64,000 nt of DNA. Source: Cyclobacteriaceae bacterium (GTDB lineage: Bacteria; Bacteroidota; Bacteroidia; Cytophagales; Cyclobacteriaceae). The stretch is from NCBI GenBank assembly GCA_016787665.1, contig JAEUUC010000007.1, positions 310,001-374,000 of the forward strand. Direction: 5' to 3'. Each line of letters starts with the position of its first letter. Positions within the stretch are counted from its first letter, which is position 1. Shown one piece after another: positions 1 to 7,828 of the stretch. The notes under the pieces were generated by a model, which saw nothing but the letters and a program-made list of their open reading frames with translations, made no database searches and was not told where the DNA came from. The translations under genes and the position numbers were made by a program.

Positions 1-86
1 TGATGGGAGAGAGCTTTATGAAGGCGCCTGATCCTGCCGCAGCGGCCAGGCTCTTCATTCAACAACTTGAATCACGACCAGCATGA
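1..86 (+). CDS. trpC: Indole-3-glycerol-phosphate synthase, C-terminal end (partial)
   Basis: Only the last 27 residues are inside the window, read in frame from base 3 and ending with TGA at 84-86. The tail reads GESFMKAPDPAAAARLF..., which resembles the conserved C-terminal helix of TrpC (LIGESLMRAPDP type), where the GES motif binds phosphate. The stop overlaps the trpF start by four bases (ATGA), as expected for a translationally coupled trp operon. The identification rests on this short tail plus the trpF-trpB-trpA context, both of which agree. Confidence 0.85.
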   Translation, partial: MGESFMKAPDPAAAARLFIQQLESRPA

Positions 87-712
87 ACCTGCAGGTAAAA
101 ATTTGCGGCATGCGCGAAACGGTGAACATCACGAGTGTTTCTGCCTTAGGGCCGCAATGGATGGGGTTTATCTTTTATCCGGATTCACCCCGGTTTGTGG
201 GTGAGCATTTTGTTATGCCTGCACTTCCGGCCGGCATTCAAACGGTTGGCGTTTTTGTAAGCCAGCCCCAGGCTCAAATTCAGGAACACGTAATCCGCCA
301 CCGTCTCCACGCTGTTCAGTTGCACGGAACGGAGACTCCCGGGCAAGTGGCGGAAGCGAGGAAACTTGGGGTTGTCGTGATTAAGGCTTTTTCTTTACAC
401 CCGTATTTTGAATTTGATGAAGTAAAATCCTATCACTCGGTTGCCGACTATTTCCTTTTTGATACCCGCGGCAAGATGCCCGGGGGAACAGGGCAGTTGT
501 TTGACTGGAAGATACTGCAGCGCTACGATCAGCAAACTCCCTTCTTTCTGAGTGGCGGATTGGGTTTAGGCGAGGTGGACCAGCTTGGGCTGCTAAAGGG
601 TATGAACCTGGTGGGTGTGGATCTCAACAGCCGACTCGAAGATTCGCCCGGGTTGAAAAATGTCGGGGCCGTGCGCCTGGCGATTGAAAAACTGGCAAAC
701 GTAAACATATGA
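83..712 (+). CDS. trpF: Phosphoribosylanthranilate isomerase
   Basis: This enzyme catalyses the Amadori rearrangement of N-(5-phosphoribosyl)anthranilate in cytoplasmic tryptophan synthesis. The 209-residue length is normal for TrpF. The KICGM motif at residues 6-10 holds the general-base cysteine (C8). The FLFDTR segment supplies the general-acid aspartate (about D127). The FFLSGGLG stretch and the later [10 protein letters not shown], near residues 151-190, form the phosphate-binding end of the TIM barrel. The start at 83 overlaps the trpC stop (ATGA), and the stop overlaps the trpB start at 709 in the same way, so the three genes look translationally coupled. No leader or attenuator can be judged because the operon start lies upstream of the window. 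Confidence 0.96.
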   Translation: MNLQVKICGMRETVNITSVSALGPQWMGFIFYPDSPRFVGEHFVMPALPAGIQTVGVFVSQPQAQIQEHVIRHRLHAVQLHGTETPGQVAEARKLGVVVIKAFSLHPYFEFDEVKSYHSVADYFLFDTRGKMPGGTGQLFDWKILQRYDQQTPFFLSGGLGLGEVDQLGLLKGMNLVGVDLNSRLEDSPGLKNVGAVRLAIEKLANVNI

Positions 713-1893
713 GAAGATTTCAACCGAATGAGGAGGGGTACTATGGATTGTTTGGCGGAGCCTACATCCCCGAAATGTTGTTTCCAAATATCGAAGAGCT
801 TCGACTCCGGTATCAAGCCATTGTAGGCGATGCCGAATTTCAACGCGAGTTCGAGACTTTGCTTCGTCACTATGTGGGCCGACCAACGCCTTTGTATCAG
901 GCCACCCGGCTTTCCGAGGTTCACCGGGCAACCATTTATCTGAAAAGAGAGGACCTGTGTCATACCGGGGCACACAAAGTCAACAACACAATTGGTCAGA
1001 TTCTTTTGGCCAGGCGACTCGGGAAGTCAAAGATTATTGCCGAGACTGGCGCGGGGCAACATGGTGTGGCCACAGCCACAGTGTGTGCCCTGATGGGTCT
1101 GGAATGCACCATCTACATGGGGCAGTTGGATATGGAGCGGCAGCGCCCAAATGTGGAGCGTATGAAGATATTGGGCGCCACCGTGGTACCGGCCACCAGT
1201 GGCAACATGACGTTGAAAGACGCCACCAACGAGGCGATGCGCCATTGGATCAATCATCCAAGAGACACGCATTACATCATCGGTTCGGTGGTGGGGCCTC
1301 ATCCGTATCCCGACATGGTAGCACGTTTTCAATCGGTGATCAGCCAGGAAATACGGGCGCAACTAACCGAGCAGCAGGGCAACCCCTTCCCGGATTATGT
1401 TGTAGCCTGTGTGGGTGGGGGCAGCAATGCAGCCGGTGCGTTTTACCATTTTTTGGATGAGCCGCACGTGCATTTGATTGGGGCCGAGGCAGCCGGACAT
1501 GGTGTGGAGTCGGGCGAGTCAGCGGCAACTACTGCGTTGGGCCGGCCGGGAGTCTTGCACGGCAGCAAAACGCTGCTCATGCAAACACCGGATGGACAGG
1601 TCATCGAGCCCTATTCCATCTCTGCCGGTCTGGACTATCCGGGCATCGGACCGTTGCATGCCCATCTGTTTGAGAGTGGGAGAGGGCAGTTTCTCAATGC
1701 TACGGATGAGGAAGCCATGAAGGCTGGCATTGAATTGGCGCGTTTGGAGGGAATCATTCCGGCAATTGAGACAGCTCACGCGCTCGCAGTACTTCACCAA
1801 CTGGAATTCTCGCCCGATGATGTAGTTGTCGTTAATCTGTCGGGCAGGGGCGATAAAGATCTGGAAACGTATATCCGGTGGGGGCGGTATTGA
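709..1893 (+). CDS. trpB: Tryptophan synthase beta subunit
   Basis: The PLP-dependent beta subunit condenses indole with L-serine. At 394 residues it matches classical TrpB1. The PLP lysine is K90 in the HTGAHKVNN motif. [11 protein letters not shown] (about 111-121) is the catalytic-glutamate loop, and VGGGSNAAG (about 235) is the phosphate-binding glycine loop. The N-terminal [14 protein letters not shown] motif is typical of TrpB. The gene overlaps trpF by four bases and is followed one base later by trpA, so the alpha2-beta2 partners are co-transcribed. Nothing about it is unusual. Confidence 0.98.
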   Translation: MRRFQPNEEGYYGLFGGAYIPEMLFPNIEELRLRYQAIVGDAEFQREFETLLRHYVGRPTPLYQATRLSEVHRATIYLKREDLCHTGAHKVNNTIGQILLARRLGKSKIIAETGAGQHGVATATVCALMGLECTIYMGQLDMERQRPNVERMKILGATVVPATSGNMTLKDATNEAMRHWINHPRDTHYIIGSVVGPHPYPDMVARFQSVISQEIRAQLTEQQGNPFPDYVVACVGGGSNAAGAFYHFLDEPHVHLIGAEAAGHGVESGESAATTALGRPGVLHGSKTLLMQTPDGQVIEPYSISAGLDYPGIGPLHAHLFESGRGQFLNATDEEAMKAGIELARLEGIIPAIETAHALAVLHQLEFSPDDVVVVNLSGRGDKDLETYIRWGRY

Positions 1894-1894
1894 T

Positions 1895-2674
1895 ATGAAT
1901 AATCGGCTTTCTCAACTCTTCGGACAAAAAAAGAGAAACGTGTTGTCCATTTTTTTTACGGCCGGTTTTCCCTCCGTGAATGACACCGGTGGAATCGCCC
2001 GCGCCCTGGAGAAGGCAGGCGCTGACTTGATTGAAATCGGGATCCCGTTTTCAGATCCAATTGCAGACGGGCCCGTGATTCAGCAAAGTAGCAAGCAAGC
2101 TCTGGATCAGGGTATGAACCTGAAGTTGCTGTTGGAGCAGGTCAAACAATTGCGCTCCGGGGTAACGCTGCCGGTGGTGCTGATGGGATATATAAATCCT
2201 ATCCTTCAATACGGCATTGGGAATTTCTGCCGCGATGCCCGCGCGGCCGGGGTTGATGGCGTTATTCTCCCGGATCTTCCGTTGCGCGATTTTAACGAGC
2301 ATGCGACCCTGTTCCACGACAACGACCTGTCGGTAATTATGTTGGTGACACCGGCTACATCCGATGAGCGCATTCGATTAATCGATCAGACCTCTTCGGG
2401 CTTTTTGTATGCGGTATCGGCCTCCAGTACTACGGGAGCCAGGGTGGGTTTTACTGCTGAGCAAGAAGACTATTTCAGGCGCCTTGCGGGGCTGGGATTG
2501 CGAAATCCGGTGCTGGTTGGCTTTGGCATCTCAAATGCCGCCACCTTCCAATCGGCTTGTCGTTATGGTGCGGGTGCCATTGTAGGTAGCGCTTTTGTTT
2601 CGATGCTCGGGAACTCCACAAACCTCGAAGATGACATCACTACGTTTGTAAAGAGTATTCGCTCAGTTTCCTGA
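1895..2674 (+). CDS. trpA: Tryptophan synthase alpha subunit
   Basis: The alpha subunit splits indole-3-glycerol phosphate and channels indole to TrpB. I place the start at ATG 1895 (MNNRLSQLFG), one base after the trpB stop. A longer reading frame from 1826 lies inside trpB and adds 23 residues that do not resemble TrpA. The resulting 259 residues fit the family. Catalytic residues are visible as E47 in LIEIGIPFSDP and D58 in PIADGP. The C-terminal GFGIS and GAIVGSAFV segments are the phosphate-binding loops. The 3' end overlaps the convergent DUF2238 gene by 12 bases. Confidence 0.97.
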   Translation: MNNRLSQLFGQKKRNVLSIFFTAGFPSVNDTGGIARALEKAGADLIEIGIPFSDPIADGPVIQQSSKQALDQGMNLKLLLEQVKQLRSGVTLPVVLMGYINPILQYGIGNFCRDARAAGVDGVILPDLPLRDFNEHATLFHDNDLSVIMLVTPATSDERIRLIDQTSSGFLYAVSASSTTGARVGFTAEQEDYFRRLAGLGLRNPVLVGFGISNAATFQSACRYGAGAIVGSAFVSMLGNSTNLEDDITTFVKSIRSVS

Positions 2675-3325
2675 GGGCTTGGTTTCGTAAATGCCAAAGA
2701 CCCTTTTCACCGACAACACGATGATGGTGATACAGATGGCACCGAGAAAGGCCAGAAACATATCTTTTTGGGCGTCCCAAATATCCCCCTGCGTGCCCAG
2801 GTAGGCGGCACCTTGGGCAGGGAAAAACACATCCGCCACAGCCCATTCGATCAACTCGTACAAGGCGCTAAACGAAAGAGTAATTTCAATAGGTAAAAGC
2901 CATGAAGTCCACGAAGGAAACCGGAAACCGACATAGAATAACTCACGCATGGGGTAGCCAAGCAGAAACCCGAAGCAGAAGTGAACAATCCGGTCGTAGT
3001 GGTTACGCGATGTATCAAATATTTCCATGAGCCAAAACCCGAAGGGGTTCTCAGAATAGGTGTACTTGGAACCGTATACATGCAGACACAGATACACAAA
3101 GATGAAGGTATACGTCAGATCGCTGAATGTCATTTTCCGGTAAGAAATGGTCAGGGCCGCGAGAAAAATAATGACCAGCGTATTTTCGAGCAGCCAGTTT
3201 TTGAGGTCTGTAGTGCCGATGAGCGTGCTCATCCAAAAGGCAAAGAATACCACACAGAACGTGAGCAAGACCGGGTTGCGAAGGAACGGAGTGCGGTAGG
3301 TTGAAATGGCGATCGAGTATTTCAT
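2663..3325 (-). CDS. DUF2238 (YjdF-like) integral membrane protein
   Basis: This 220-residue protein has about six hydrophobic segments. It carries the hallmarks of the DUF2238 family, to which E. coli YjdF belongs: HVYGSKYTYSENPFG, NHYDRIVHFCFGFLL and GDIWDAQKDM, with conserved histidine, aspartate and glutamate residues inside or next to membrane segments. The biochemical function of the family is not established. Its start overlaps the stop of the upstream sensor kinase by four bases (ATGA on the minus strand), so the two are almost certainly co-translated. It converges on trpA with a 12-base overlap. Confidence 0.85.
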   Translation of the reverse strand: MKYSIAISTYRTPFLRNPVLLTFCVVFFAFWMSTLIGTTDLKNWLLENTLVIIFLAALTISYRKMTFSDLTYTFIFVYLCLHVYGSKYTYSENPFGFWLMEIFDTSRNHYDRIVHFCFGFLLGYPMRELFYVGFRFPSWTSWLLPIEITLSFSALYELIEWAVADVFFPAQGAAYLGTQGDIWDAQKDMFLAFLGAICITIIVLSVKRVFGIYETKPSGN

Positions 3326-4872
3326 GTTGTATGTGTTTGCTGCCGGAGTTCGCGTAATGGCTGGGCGGGTTCATTATTCGCCCGCATCCACACCGAAAAA
3401 AGAGTGCCTTGATTCAGTTCGCTTTGTACGTCCACTCGTCCACCGAGTGCTTCAGCTTGAAGTTTCACCAGGAAAAGCCCTAATCCTTTTCCTTCGGTAT
3501 GGGTGTGGAAGCGCTTATACAATCCGAACAACTTCTCACGAAACCGCGCCACATCAAGGCCGAGGCCGTTGTCCTCAACATTAATTCGGGCAAAATCGCC
3601 TTCCCGGCTGGTCGTCACCCGTATGACTGGTTGCCGGTCCGTTGTCCGGTATTTGATGGCGTTGCTGATGAGGTTGTATAAAATGCTGTTCACCATGGCT
3701 TTCACGGAGTAAATCTCCGGGCACTCATCGAAATGGGTTTCTACCCGCACATCGTTATCCGATATCTCCTTTCGTAATAGCGTCAGCACATGTTCAAGTT
3801 CCTGTTGAAACTGGACGTGGTGTTTTACCGCTGAAATCTTGTTGCGGATGTCAATGATAGTGCTTAGATCCTTAATGGTCGTATCCAGCGAGTTGACGCT
3901 TTTTTTGAGAAAATCCAGCGCGGCTAGATTTTCGCCATTCAAATCACTCCGGTCGATCAGATTCAGCAGACCGATGAGGCTGGCCACGGGTCCGCGCAAG
4001 TTGTGGGATACGGTGTACGAAAACTGGAGCAGGTCGTTATTGTGTTGAATCAGTTCCTCGTTCGTCTCAGTCAGTTGGCTGTTTTTGTCCACCAATTCCC
4101 GGTTGAGCAACAGGTTTTCCCGTGCCAGCAGTTGGCGCTGATTTTCGATCACAGCGTTGGCTTCCATTAACTCTGTTTGATGGCGGGCCAGCGCCTGTGT
4201 TTTTTCATTGAGCGATTCGTTCACCCGGTGGAGGTTGCTGATCAGGTAATGGTTTTTCTCTTCAAAGCTTTCGAAGCTATACTTTAGAAAGAATGTGCAG
4301 CCCACCAAAATAACAAAGGCAAATCCCATAATGAAGTTAATGAAGTAGTAGTTGGGTGACCCTTCGAAAAAGGTAAAATAGCCTACACCAAAAAACTCGT
4401 GTATAGGATCATACAGCAATAGCAGCAAAAGATTGAAAACAAGACACCCGACCAGCGGTACTCGTTCGCTCAGCTGAAAAAGAACAAATGGAAAAATGAC
4501 GGATGCCAGCAGTGTCATCCGGAATTCAAAAAACTGAAAGGTTTCAATAACTCCCGGTACATCCAGTTTGTCAAAAACCGAAACCACCACAGAAGCGAGT
4601 GAAATCGTTACGCAAAGAAAAACGCGGGCGACATCATGCAGGCCTACCGCATTGAACGCAAGCGGAAGCAGGACGACAAGTGCTACCGCTAAAGGTAAAA
4701 CCGTAGAGGTGATGATTCCGAAAATGGAGATAGCGGCTAAATCGAGCGCCAGGATGAATAGAAACACCAGCAGGCTGGCCCGGTTCGTAAGAATGATGTT
4801 GCGATTAAGGCTCCAACTTTCAAACGAGTTGACACCAATTTGACTGACGAACGTCCAGGGCCTGGATAGCAT
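3322..4872 (-). CDS. Membrane sensor histidine kinase
   Basis: The 516-residue protein has about six or seven hydrophobic segments (roughly residues 30-205), a coiled-coil linker (about 210-285), a HisKA dimerisation domain and a HATPase domain. The phospho-acceptor histidine lies in VSHNLRGPVASL (about residue 290), the SHNLR variant common in Bacteroidota kinases. The ATP domain has an N box (NLISNAIKY), a G1 box (VEDNGLGLD) and a G2 box (GKGLGLFLVK). No PAS or HAMP domain and no adjacent response regulator were seen, so it is an orphan kinase. It is translationally coupled to the DUF2238 membrane protein, which might modulate or sense with it (inference). The true start could be a few codons further in. 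Confidence 0.9.
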   Translation of the reverse strand: MLSRPWTFVSQIGVNSFESWSLNRNIILTNRASLLVFLFILALDLAAISIFGIITSTVLPLAVALVVLLPLAFNAVGLHDVARVFLCVTISLASVVVSVFDKLDVPGVIETFQFFEFRMTLLASVIFPFVLFQLSERVPLVGCLVFNLLLLLLYDPIHEFFGVGYFTFFEGSPNYYFINFIMGFAFVILVGCTFFLKYSFESFEEKNHYLISNLHRVNESLNEKTQALARHQTELMEANAVIENQRQLLARENLLLNRELVDKNSQLTETNEELIQHNNDLLQFSYTVSHNLRGPVASLIGLLNLIDRSDLNGENLAALDFLKKSVNSLDTTIKDLSTIIDIRNKISAVKHHVQFQQELEHVLTLLRKEISDNDVRVETHFDECPEIYSVKAMVNSILYNLISNAIKYRTTDRQPVIRVTTSREGDFARINVEDNGLGLDVARFREKLFGLYKRFHTHTEGKGLGLFLVKLQAEALGGRVDVQSELNQGTLFSVWMRANNEPAQPLRELRQQTHTT

Positions 4873-4907
4873 CGGCTTTTTTTTCGGCCCTTGAAGATGG
4901 CAAAACT

Positions 4908-5795
4908 TTACGAAAACCGCTCCGCCACCACTAAATCTTTGCTTCCGGGTTTGTATTGGTAAAATCCGAAGCCGGATTTTACCCCTTTATGGCCAGCGGT
5001 TACCATGTTGACCAGGAGCGGGCAGGGGGCGTATTTGGGATTGCCGAATCCATCGTGCAGAACATTCAGAATGGAGAGGCAGACATCGAGCCCGATGAAA
5101 TCGGCCAGCTGCAGGGGACCCATGGGATGAGCCATGCCGAGCTTCATTAAGGTGTCAATTTCCTGAACACCGGCAACGCCTTCGTAAAGTGTGTAGATGG
5201 CTTCATTGATCATCGGCATGAGAATCCGGTTAGCCACAAAACCGGGGTAGTCGTTCACTTCCACGGGAGTCTTTCCCAGCGTGCGCGATAGCTCCATTAT
5301 TTTCTCGGTAACCGAATCGGAGGTGTTGTAGCCGCGAATGACTTCCACCAGCTTCATCACCGGCACCGGGTTCATGAAGTGCATGCCGATTACCAGGTCC
5401 GGGCTTTTGGTAACCGAGGCGATTTTGGTAATCGAAATGGAAGAGGTGTTGGAGGCAAGTATGGTGCCCGGAGCGGTACATTCATCCAACTCCCGAAAAA
5501 TTTTCAGCTTCAAATCGATATTCTCGGTCGCGGCCTCGACCACCAGCTCGGCATTCTTTACGCCCTCTTTCATGAATGTGGTAGTGCTGATGCGTTGAAT
5601 GGACGCTTTCTTTGTTTCAGGTGAAATGACACCCTTTTCGACCTGGCGGTCCAGGTTTTTTTCAATGGTAGCCAATGCCTTTTTTAGTGCTTCTTCGGAG
5701 ATGTCAATCAACGATACGGAAAGGCCGTGTTGAGCAAATACGTGTGCGATGCCATTGCCCATGGTGCCCGACCCGATTACGGCAACATTTTTCAT
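4908..5795 (-). CDS. hbd: 3-hydroxyacyl/3-hydroxybutyryl-CoA dehydrogenase
   Basis: This is an NAD-dependent L-3-hydroxyacyl-CoA dehydrogenase of the PaaH/Hbd type, acting in beta-oxidation or butyryl-CoA metabolism. The 295-residue protein starts at ATG 5795 (MKNVAVIG). An in-frame TTG at 5819 is rejected because it lies inside the -7 promoter element at 5817-5824. The Rossmann motif GSGTMGNGIA is at residues 7-16. ASNTSSIS and GMHFMNPVPVMKLVE hold the conserved serine and the catalytic histidine. The C-terminal domain has DYPGFVANRI and HPMGPLQLADFIGLD, as in the family. It is a stand-alone gene with its own promoter, divergent from the membrane protein at 5836. Confidence 0.95.
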   Translation of the reverse strand: MKNVAVIGSGTMGNGIAHVFAQHGLSVSLIDISEEALKKALATIEKNLDRQVEKGVISPETKKASIQRISTTTFMKEGVKNAELVVEAATENIDLKLKIFRELDECTAPGTILASNTSSISITKIASVTKSPDLVIGMHFMNPVPVMKLVEVIRGYNTSDSVTEKIMELSRTLGKTPVEVNDYPGFVANRILMPMINEAIYTLYEGVAGVQEIDTLMKLGMAHPMGPLQLADFIGLDVCLSILNVLHDGFGNPKYAPCPLLVNMVTAGHKGVKSGFGFYQYKPGSKDLVVAERFS

Positions 5796-5816
5796 AAGGA
5801 TACAATTAACTTGCGG

Positions 5817-5824
5817 CAAAGATA
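5817..5824 (-). promoter_or_regulatory. Bacteroidota -7 element (TATCTTTG) for hbd
   Basis: Read on the minus strand, TATCTTTG matches the Bacteroidota -7 consensus TAnnTTTG exactly. It ends 21 bases before ATG 5795, giving a short leader. It also rules out the upstream TTG start of that frame. Confidence 0.65.
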
Positions 5825-5835
5825 GAACGACTTAA

Positions 5836-6213
5836 ATGGAGTCAAAATCCCGCGTTCGAAACTTGTCAACCCGCTACTTGAGCCTTTACAGGCATGGAAT
5901 TGCGCTGATTATTTTCGGATTGGCTGCTTCGTTTCTCTGGAGTGCCATACTAGAGTTCGCGAGTGGTGACTACCTCTCATTCGTGATGCCGGCCTACTGG
6001 GGATACTTCCTGTATTTGTGGTATCGCGTGAATAGCAGTGTTTACCATGTCGAGTTCGATGATGAGTTCTTGTACGTGCGGCTAAAGGCCAGCGACCTCA
6101 TCATACCACTCGAGAATATTAAAGACGTCAACCTCGTGTCGCTGGGCGGAGTGTATCGGGTGGATTTGTATTATAAAGAGCTTATTGGAGACAAGTTCTA
6201 CTTTAAGCTTTGA
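5836..6213 (+). CDS. Two-TM membrane protein, probably truncated by an in-frame TGA
   Basis: The 125-residue product has two hydrophobic segments (about residues 22-45 and 48-65), followed by a soluble beta-rich part (YHVEFDDEFLYVRLKASD, IIPLENIKDVNL) that looks like a bacterial PH-like domain. I recognise the overall layout from Bacteroidota hypothetical proteins but know no function. Translation stops at TGA 6211-6213. The same frame then stays open for 38 more codons to TAG at 6328-6330, reading LLYPLNHKRKEAVVDILW..., which looks like the natural end of such a domain. A single C-to-G change of TCA (Ser) to TGA would explain it. The extended frame would end exactly against the convergent gene at 6327. 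It may be a recent nonsense mutation or a sequencing error. Confidence 0.7.
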   Translation: MESKSRVRNLSTRYLSLYRHGIALIIFGLAASFLWSAILEFASGDYLSFVMPAYWGYFLYLWYRVNSSVYHVEFDDEFLYVRLKASDLIIPLENIKDVNLVSLGGVYRVDLYYKELIGDKFYFKL

Positions 6214-6330
6214 CTGTTGTATCCGCTCAATCATAAAAGGAAGGAGGCCGTGGTCGACATACTATGGAGAAACATTAATCAGGCCAAACAAAAGCGCACG
6301 ATTATCCCCCGAAATGCATTGCACAGTTAG
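6214..6330 (+). other. In-frame coding continuation downstream of the 6211 TGA
   Basis: These 38 sense codons are in the frame of the gene at 5836 and end at TAG 6328-6330. The basic, amphipathic tail (LNHKRKEAVV, ILWRNINQAKQKR) resembles the end of a PH-like domain protein. No start codon or promoter of its own is visible, so it is best read as the severed C-terminus of the preceding gene. Confidence 0.55.
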
Positions 6331-6740
6331 CCCTGGTACTTTCGCAGGTGGGGCAGCACCTTCGTATCTGACGATTCGGCACCGCCTACTTTCATGATCT
6401 CAGTTGGGGTTTGGCAAAAGGCAGCTTTGCCGTGGTAAATCACGATCGGGGCTTTCACCAGGTGGGGGAAATGGGACAGCACGTCCAGCCAGCCATTCAT
6501 GGTGTAGGACTGGCCTTTCACCTTGTCACGGTAGTCGGGGTGTGATTGATCCAGCAAGGCATCCGGCTCCAGGTGGAGCATCGAAATGATCTCTTTCCAA
6601 TACGTTGGCGAGAGCTTTTCGCGAACCAGATTTACCTCGTTGATATGGCTGCAAATGTCCAGTGCCAGCGCTTTGGTCTGCCGACCAACGGATGTTTCGG
6701 GATTATACAGGAGCAAAAGCTCATTGGGATGGAATTGCAT
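6327..6740 (-). CDS. ArsC/Spx-family thioredoxin-fold protein without the catalytic cysteine
   Basis: The 137-residue protein starts at ATG 6740 (MQFHPNELLLLYNPE). The frame extends to a TTG at 6791, but the extra 17 residues look non-family. The layout matches ArsC-like proteins: an LLLLYNP strand-loop at the N-terminus, a helix, a central KAPIVIYHGKAAFCQTP segment equivalent to the ArsC cis-proline strand (RPIV), and a short helical tail. The loop reads NPETSVGRQTK, where arsenate reductases have NPxCSxSR, so the nucleophilic cysteine is absent and arsenate reduction by the usual route is unlikely. It follows the lipoprotein gene by about 54 bases on the same strand. Confidence 0.7.
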   Translation of the reverse strand: MQFHPNELLLLYNPETSVGRQTKALALDICSHINEVNLVREKLSPTYWKEIISMLHLEPDALLDQSHPDYRDKVKGQSYTMNGWLDVLSHFPHLVKAPIVIYHGKAAFCQTPTEIMKVGGAESSDTKVLPHLRKYQG

Positions 6741-6794
6741 GGGGGCCGGGTTTTGGTGAATGAAGGTAACCAATTCCCGGTTGGCAATCAAACC

Positions 6795-7154
6795 TTACTC
6801 GACCAACACCTCTTTGGCCAGTCCCATCGCATTAAATCGAATCGTTAACTGACGAGCGGTATCGGCAGGTGAGGGGCAGCGCGGAGACGCATCCAGGTAG
6901 TAGGTGTAGAACTTTTGATTTCGCTTGTATAGCTCGTGTTGATCCGGTTTACCAAGCAGTTCAACGATTTGCATCTCACTTAGCGCTTTTAACAATTCCG
7001 TCTGCCGTACGAGTGCATCCGCTGATGCAGCCCGGTCGCCCGCGCACCCGTTTTTGTCGGCCTGCCAGCGCTGGAGGTCAACTCCGTCAAGTGTAGGCAG
7101 AGGTTTTCCGCAGGCAATCAAAAAGAGCAGCAGCAACAAGGAGTAGGATTTCAC
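6795..7154 (-). CDS. Small lipoprotein (hypothetical)
   Basis: The 119-residue protein is read from a GTG at 7154. Residues 1-15 form a signal peptide ending in the lipobox LIAC (C15), so an acylated periplasm-facing or outer-membrane protein is expected. The mature part has two further cysteines (KNGCAGDR, SPRCPSP) that may form a disulfide. The segment LSEMQIVELLGKPDQHE, followed by a beta strand FYTYYL, recalls the small BamE/SmpA fold, but similarity is too weak to assign. A consensus -7 element at 7178-7185 serves it. The ArsC-like gene downstream may share the transcript. Confidence 0.75.
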   Translation of the reverse strand: MKSYSLLLLLFLIACGKPLPTLDGVDLQRWQADKNGCAGDRAASADALVRQTELLKALSEMQIVELLGKPDQHELYKRNQKFYTYYLDASPRCPSPADTARQLTIRFNAMGLAKEVLVE

Positions 7155-7177
7155 AGCCGGTGTGGTTTAACTTGCGC

Positions 7178-7185
7178 CAAAATTA
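7178..7185 (-). promoter_or_regulatory. Bacteroidota -7 element (TAATTTTG) for the 7154 lipoprotein
   Basis: TAATTTTG on the minus strand matches TAnnTTTG and lies 23 bases upstream of GTG 7154. The opposite strand of the same interval carries the near-match TTAACTTGC in front of the divergent gene at 7191, so back-to-back overlapping promoters are likely. Confidence 0.6.
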
Positions 7186-7190
7186 GAAAC

Positions 7191-7625
7191 ATGATCTCGA
7201 AGATTTTCAAGGTAGTGTGGGTGTTTTCGTTATTCGCGGTGTTGGGCCTTTTCATGTATGCCTATGCCGGGTTGCCAGACCCGGTGGTCATCTTCGAGGC
7301 CGACTTGCCCATTCAGACGTCACGCAACCTCCTGTTTTACGGGGCGTTGGTGGTCATTACGCTGGCCAACTTCCTGGCATTTGCGAACAGTAACCTGCTT
7401 CGGCATCAGCCGGACGGCTTTAAATCGTGGTTGTACGGGCTCATCATTGTGTTGAACATATTCTTTGTAATAGCCCTCAATTTCATCAGCCTCTACAACA
7501 GTGGCGAACGATTTGACTACACACGATTGGGCATCATCATCTATGGCGTGTTGATTCTGGTGCTGGTGTGGGCGTTGGCGTGGCCGGTTCTGGCCATCGG
7601 CAGGCGATTTTTTGCTAAAAGCTAG
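7191..7625 (+). CDS. Four-TM membrane protein (hypothetical)
   Basis: The 144-residue protein has four predicted membrane segments (about residues 7-27, 48-67, 82-103 and 115-138). A hydrophilic first extracytoplasmic loop contains PDPVVIFEADLPIQ. It looks like a conserved Bacteroidota inner-membrane protein of unknown function; no catalytic motif is visible. It starts at ATG 7191, 36 bases from the divergent lipoprotein start, and is followed by about 200 non-coding bases before parE. The near-consensus TTAACTTGC upstream is a possible -7 element. Confidence 0.75.
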   Translation: MISKIFKVVWVFSLFAVLGLFMYAYAGLPDPVVIFEADLPIQTSRNLLFYGALVVITLANFLAFANSNLLRHQPDGFKSWLYGLIIVLNIFFVIALNFISLYNSGERFDYTRLGIIIYGVLILVLVWALAWPVLAIGRRFFAKS

Positions 7626-7814
7626 TCTTGTTAAGCTGATATTTCACTATTTGATTATCAGCATGTTAGATGTGCTCAATTCCTGAAAAATTGTAAGACC
7701 CGCTCGATAACGAATCTTTCGGAGGACTTAATTATTGCCGTTCTTTCGTGTGCAATCCTGATTTTTTGGGCTGCTTCCGGGAACGGAATTTTTTCAACTT
7801 TGCGCACCTGTAAA

Positions 7815-7821
7815 AGAGGAG
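7815..7821 (+). promoter_or_regulatory. Strong Shine-Dalgarno site of parE
   Basis: AGAGGAG lies seven bases upstream of ATG 7829. This is notable because most starts in the window have no recognisable Shine-Dalgarno sequence. A near-consensus -7 element (CAACTTTG) is about 30 bases upstream. The gene-free region 7626-7828 otherwise shows nothing identifiable. Confidence 0.6.
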
Positions 7822-7828
7822 TTACTTC

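Noticed and set aside
6185..6397. Frameshifted extension of the gene at 5836
   Set aside because: The alternative frame encodes Cys/Arg/Ser-rich sequence unlike a folded domain, whereas the original frame past the TGA looks like real protein, so a nonsense change fits better than a frameshift.
6741..6791. TTG start of the ArsC-like protein
   Set aside because: It adds 17 residues without family resemblance; ATG 6740 directly precedes the first beta strand.
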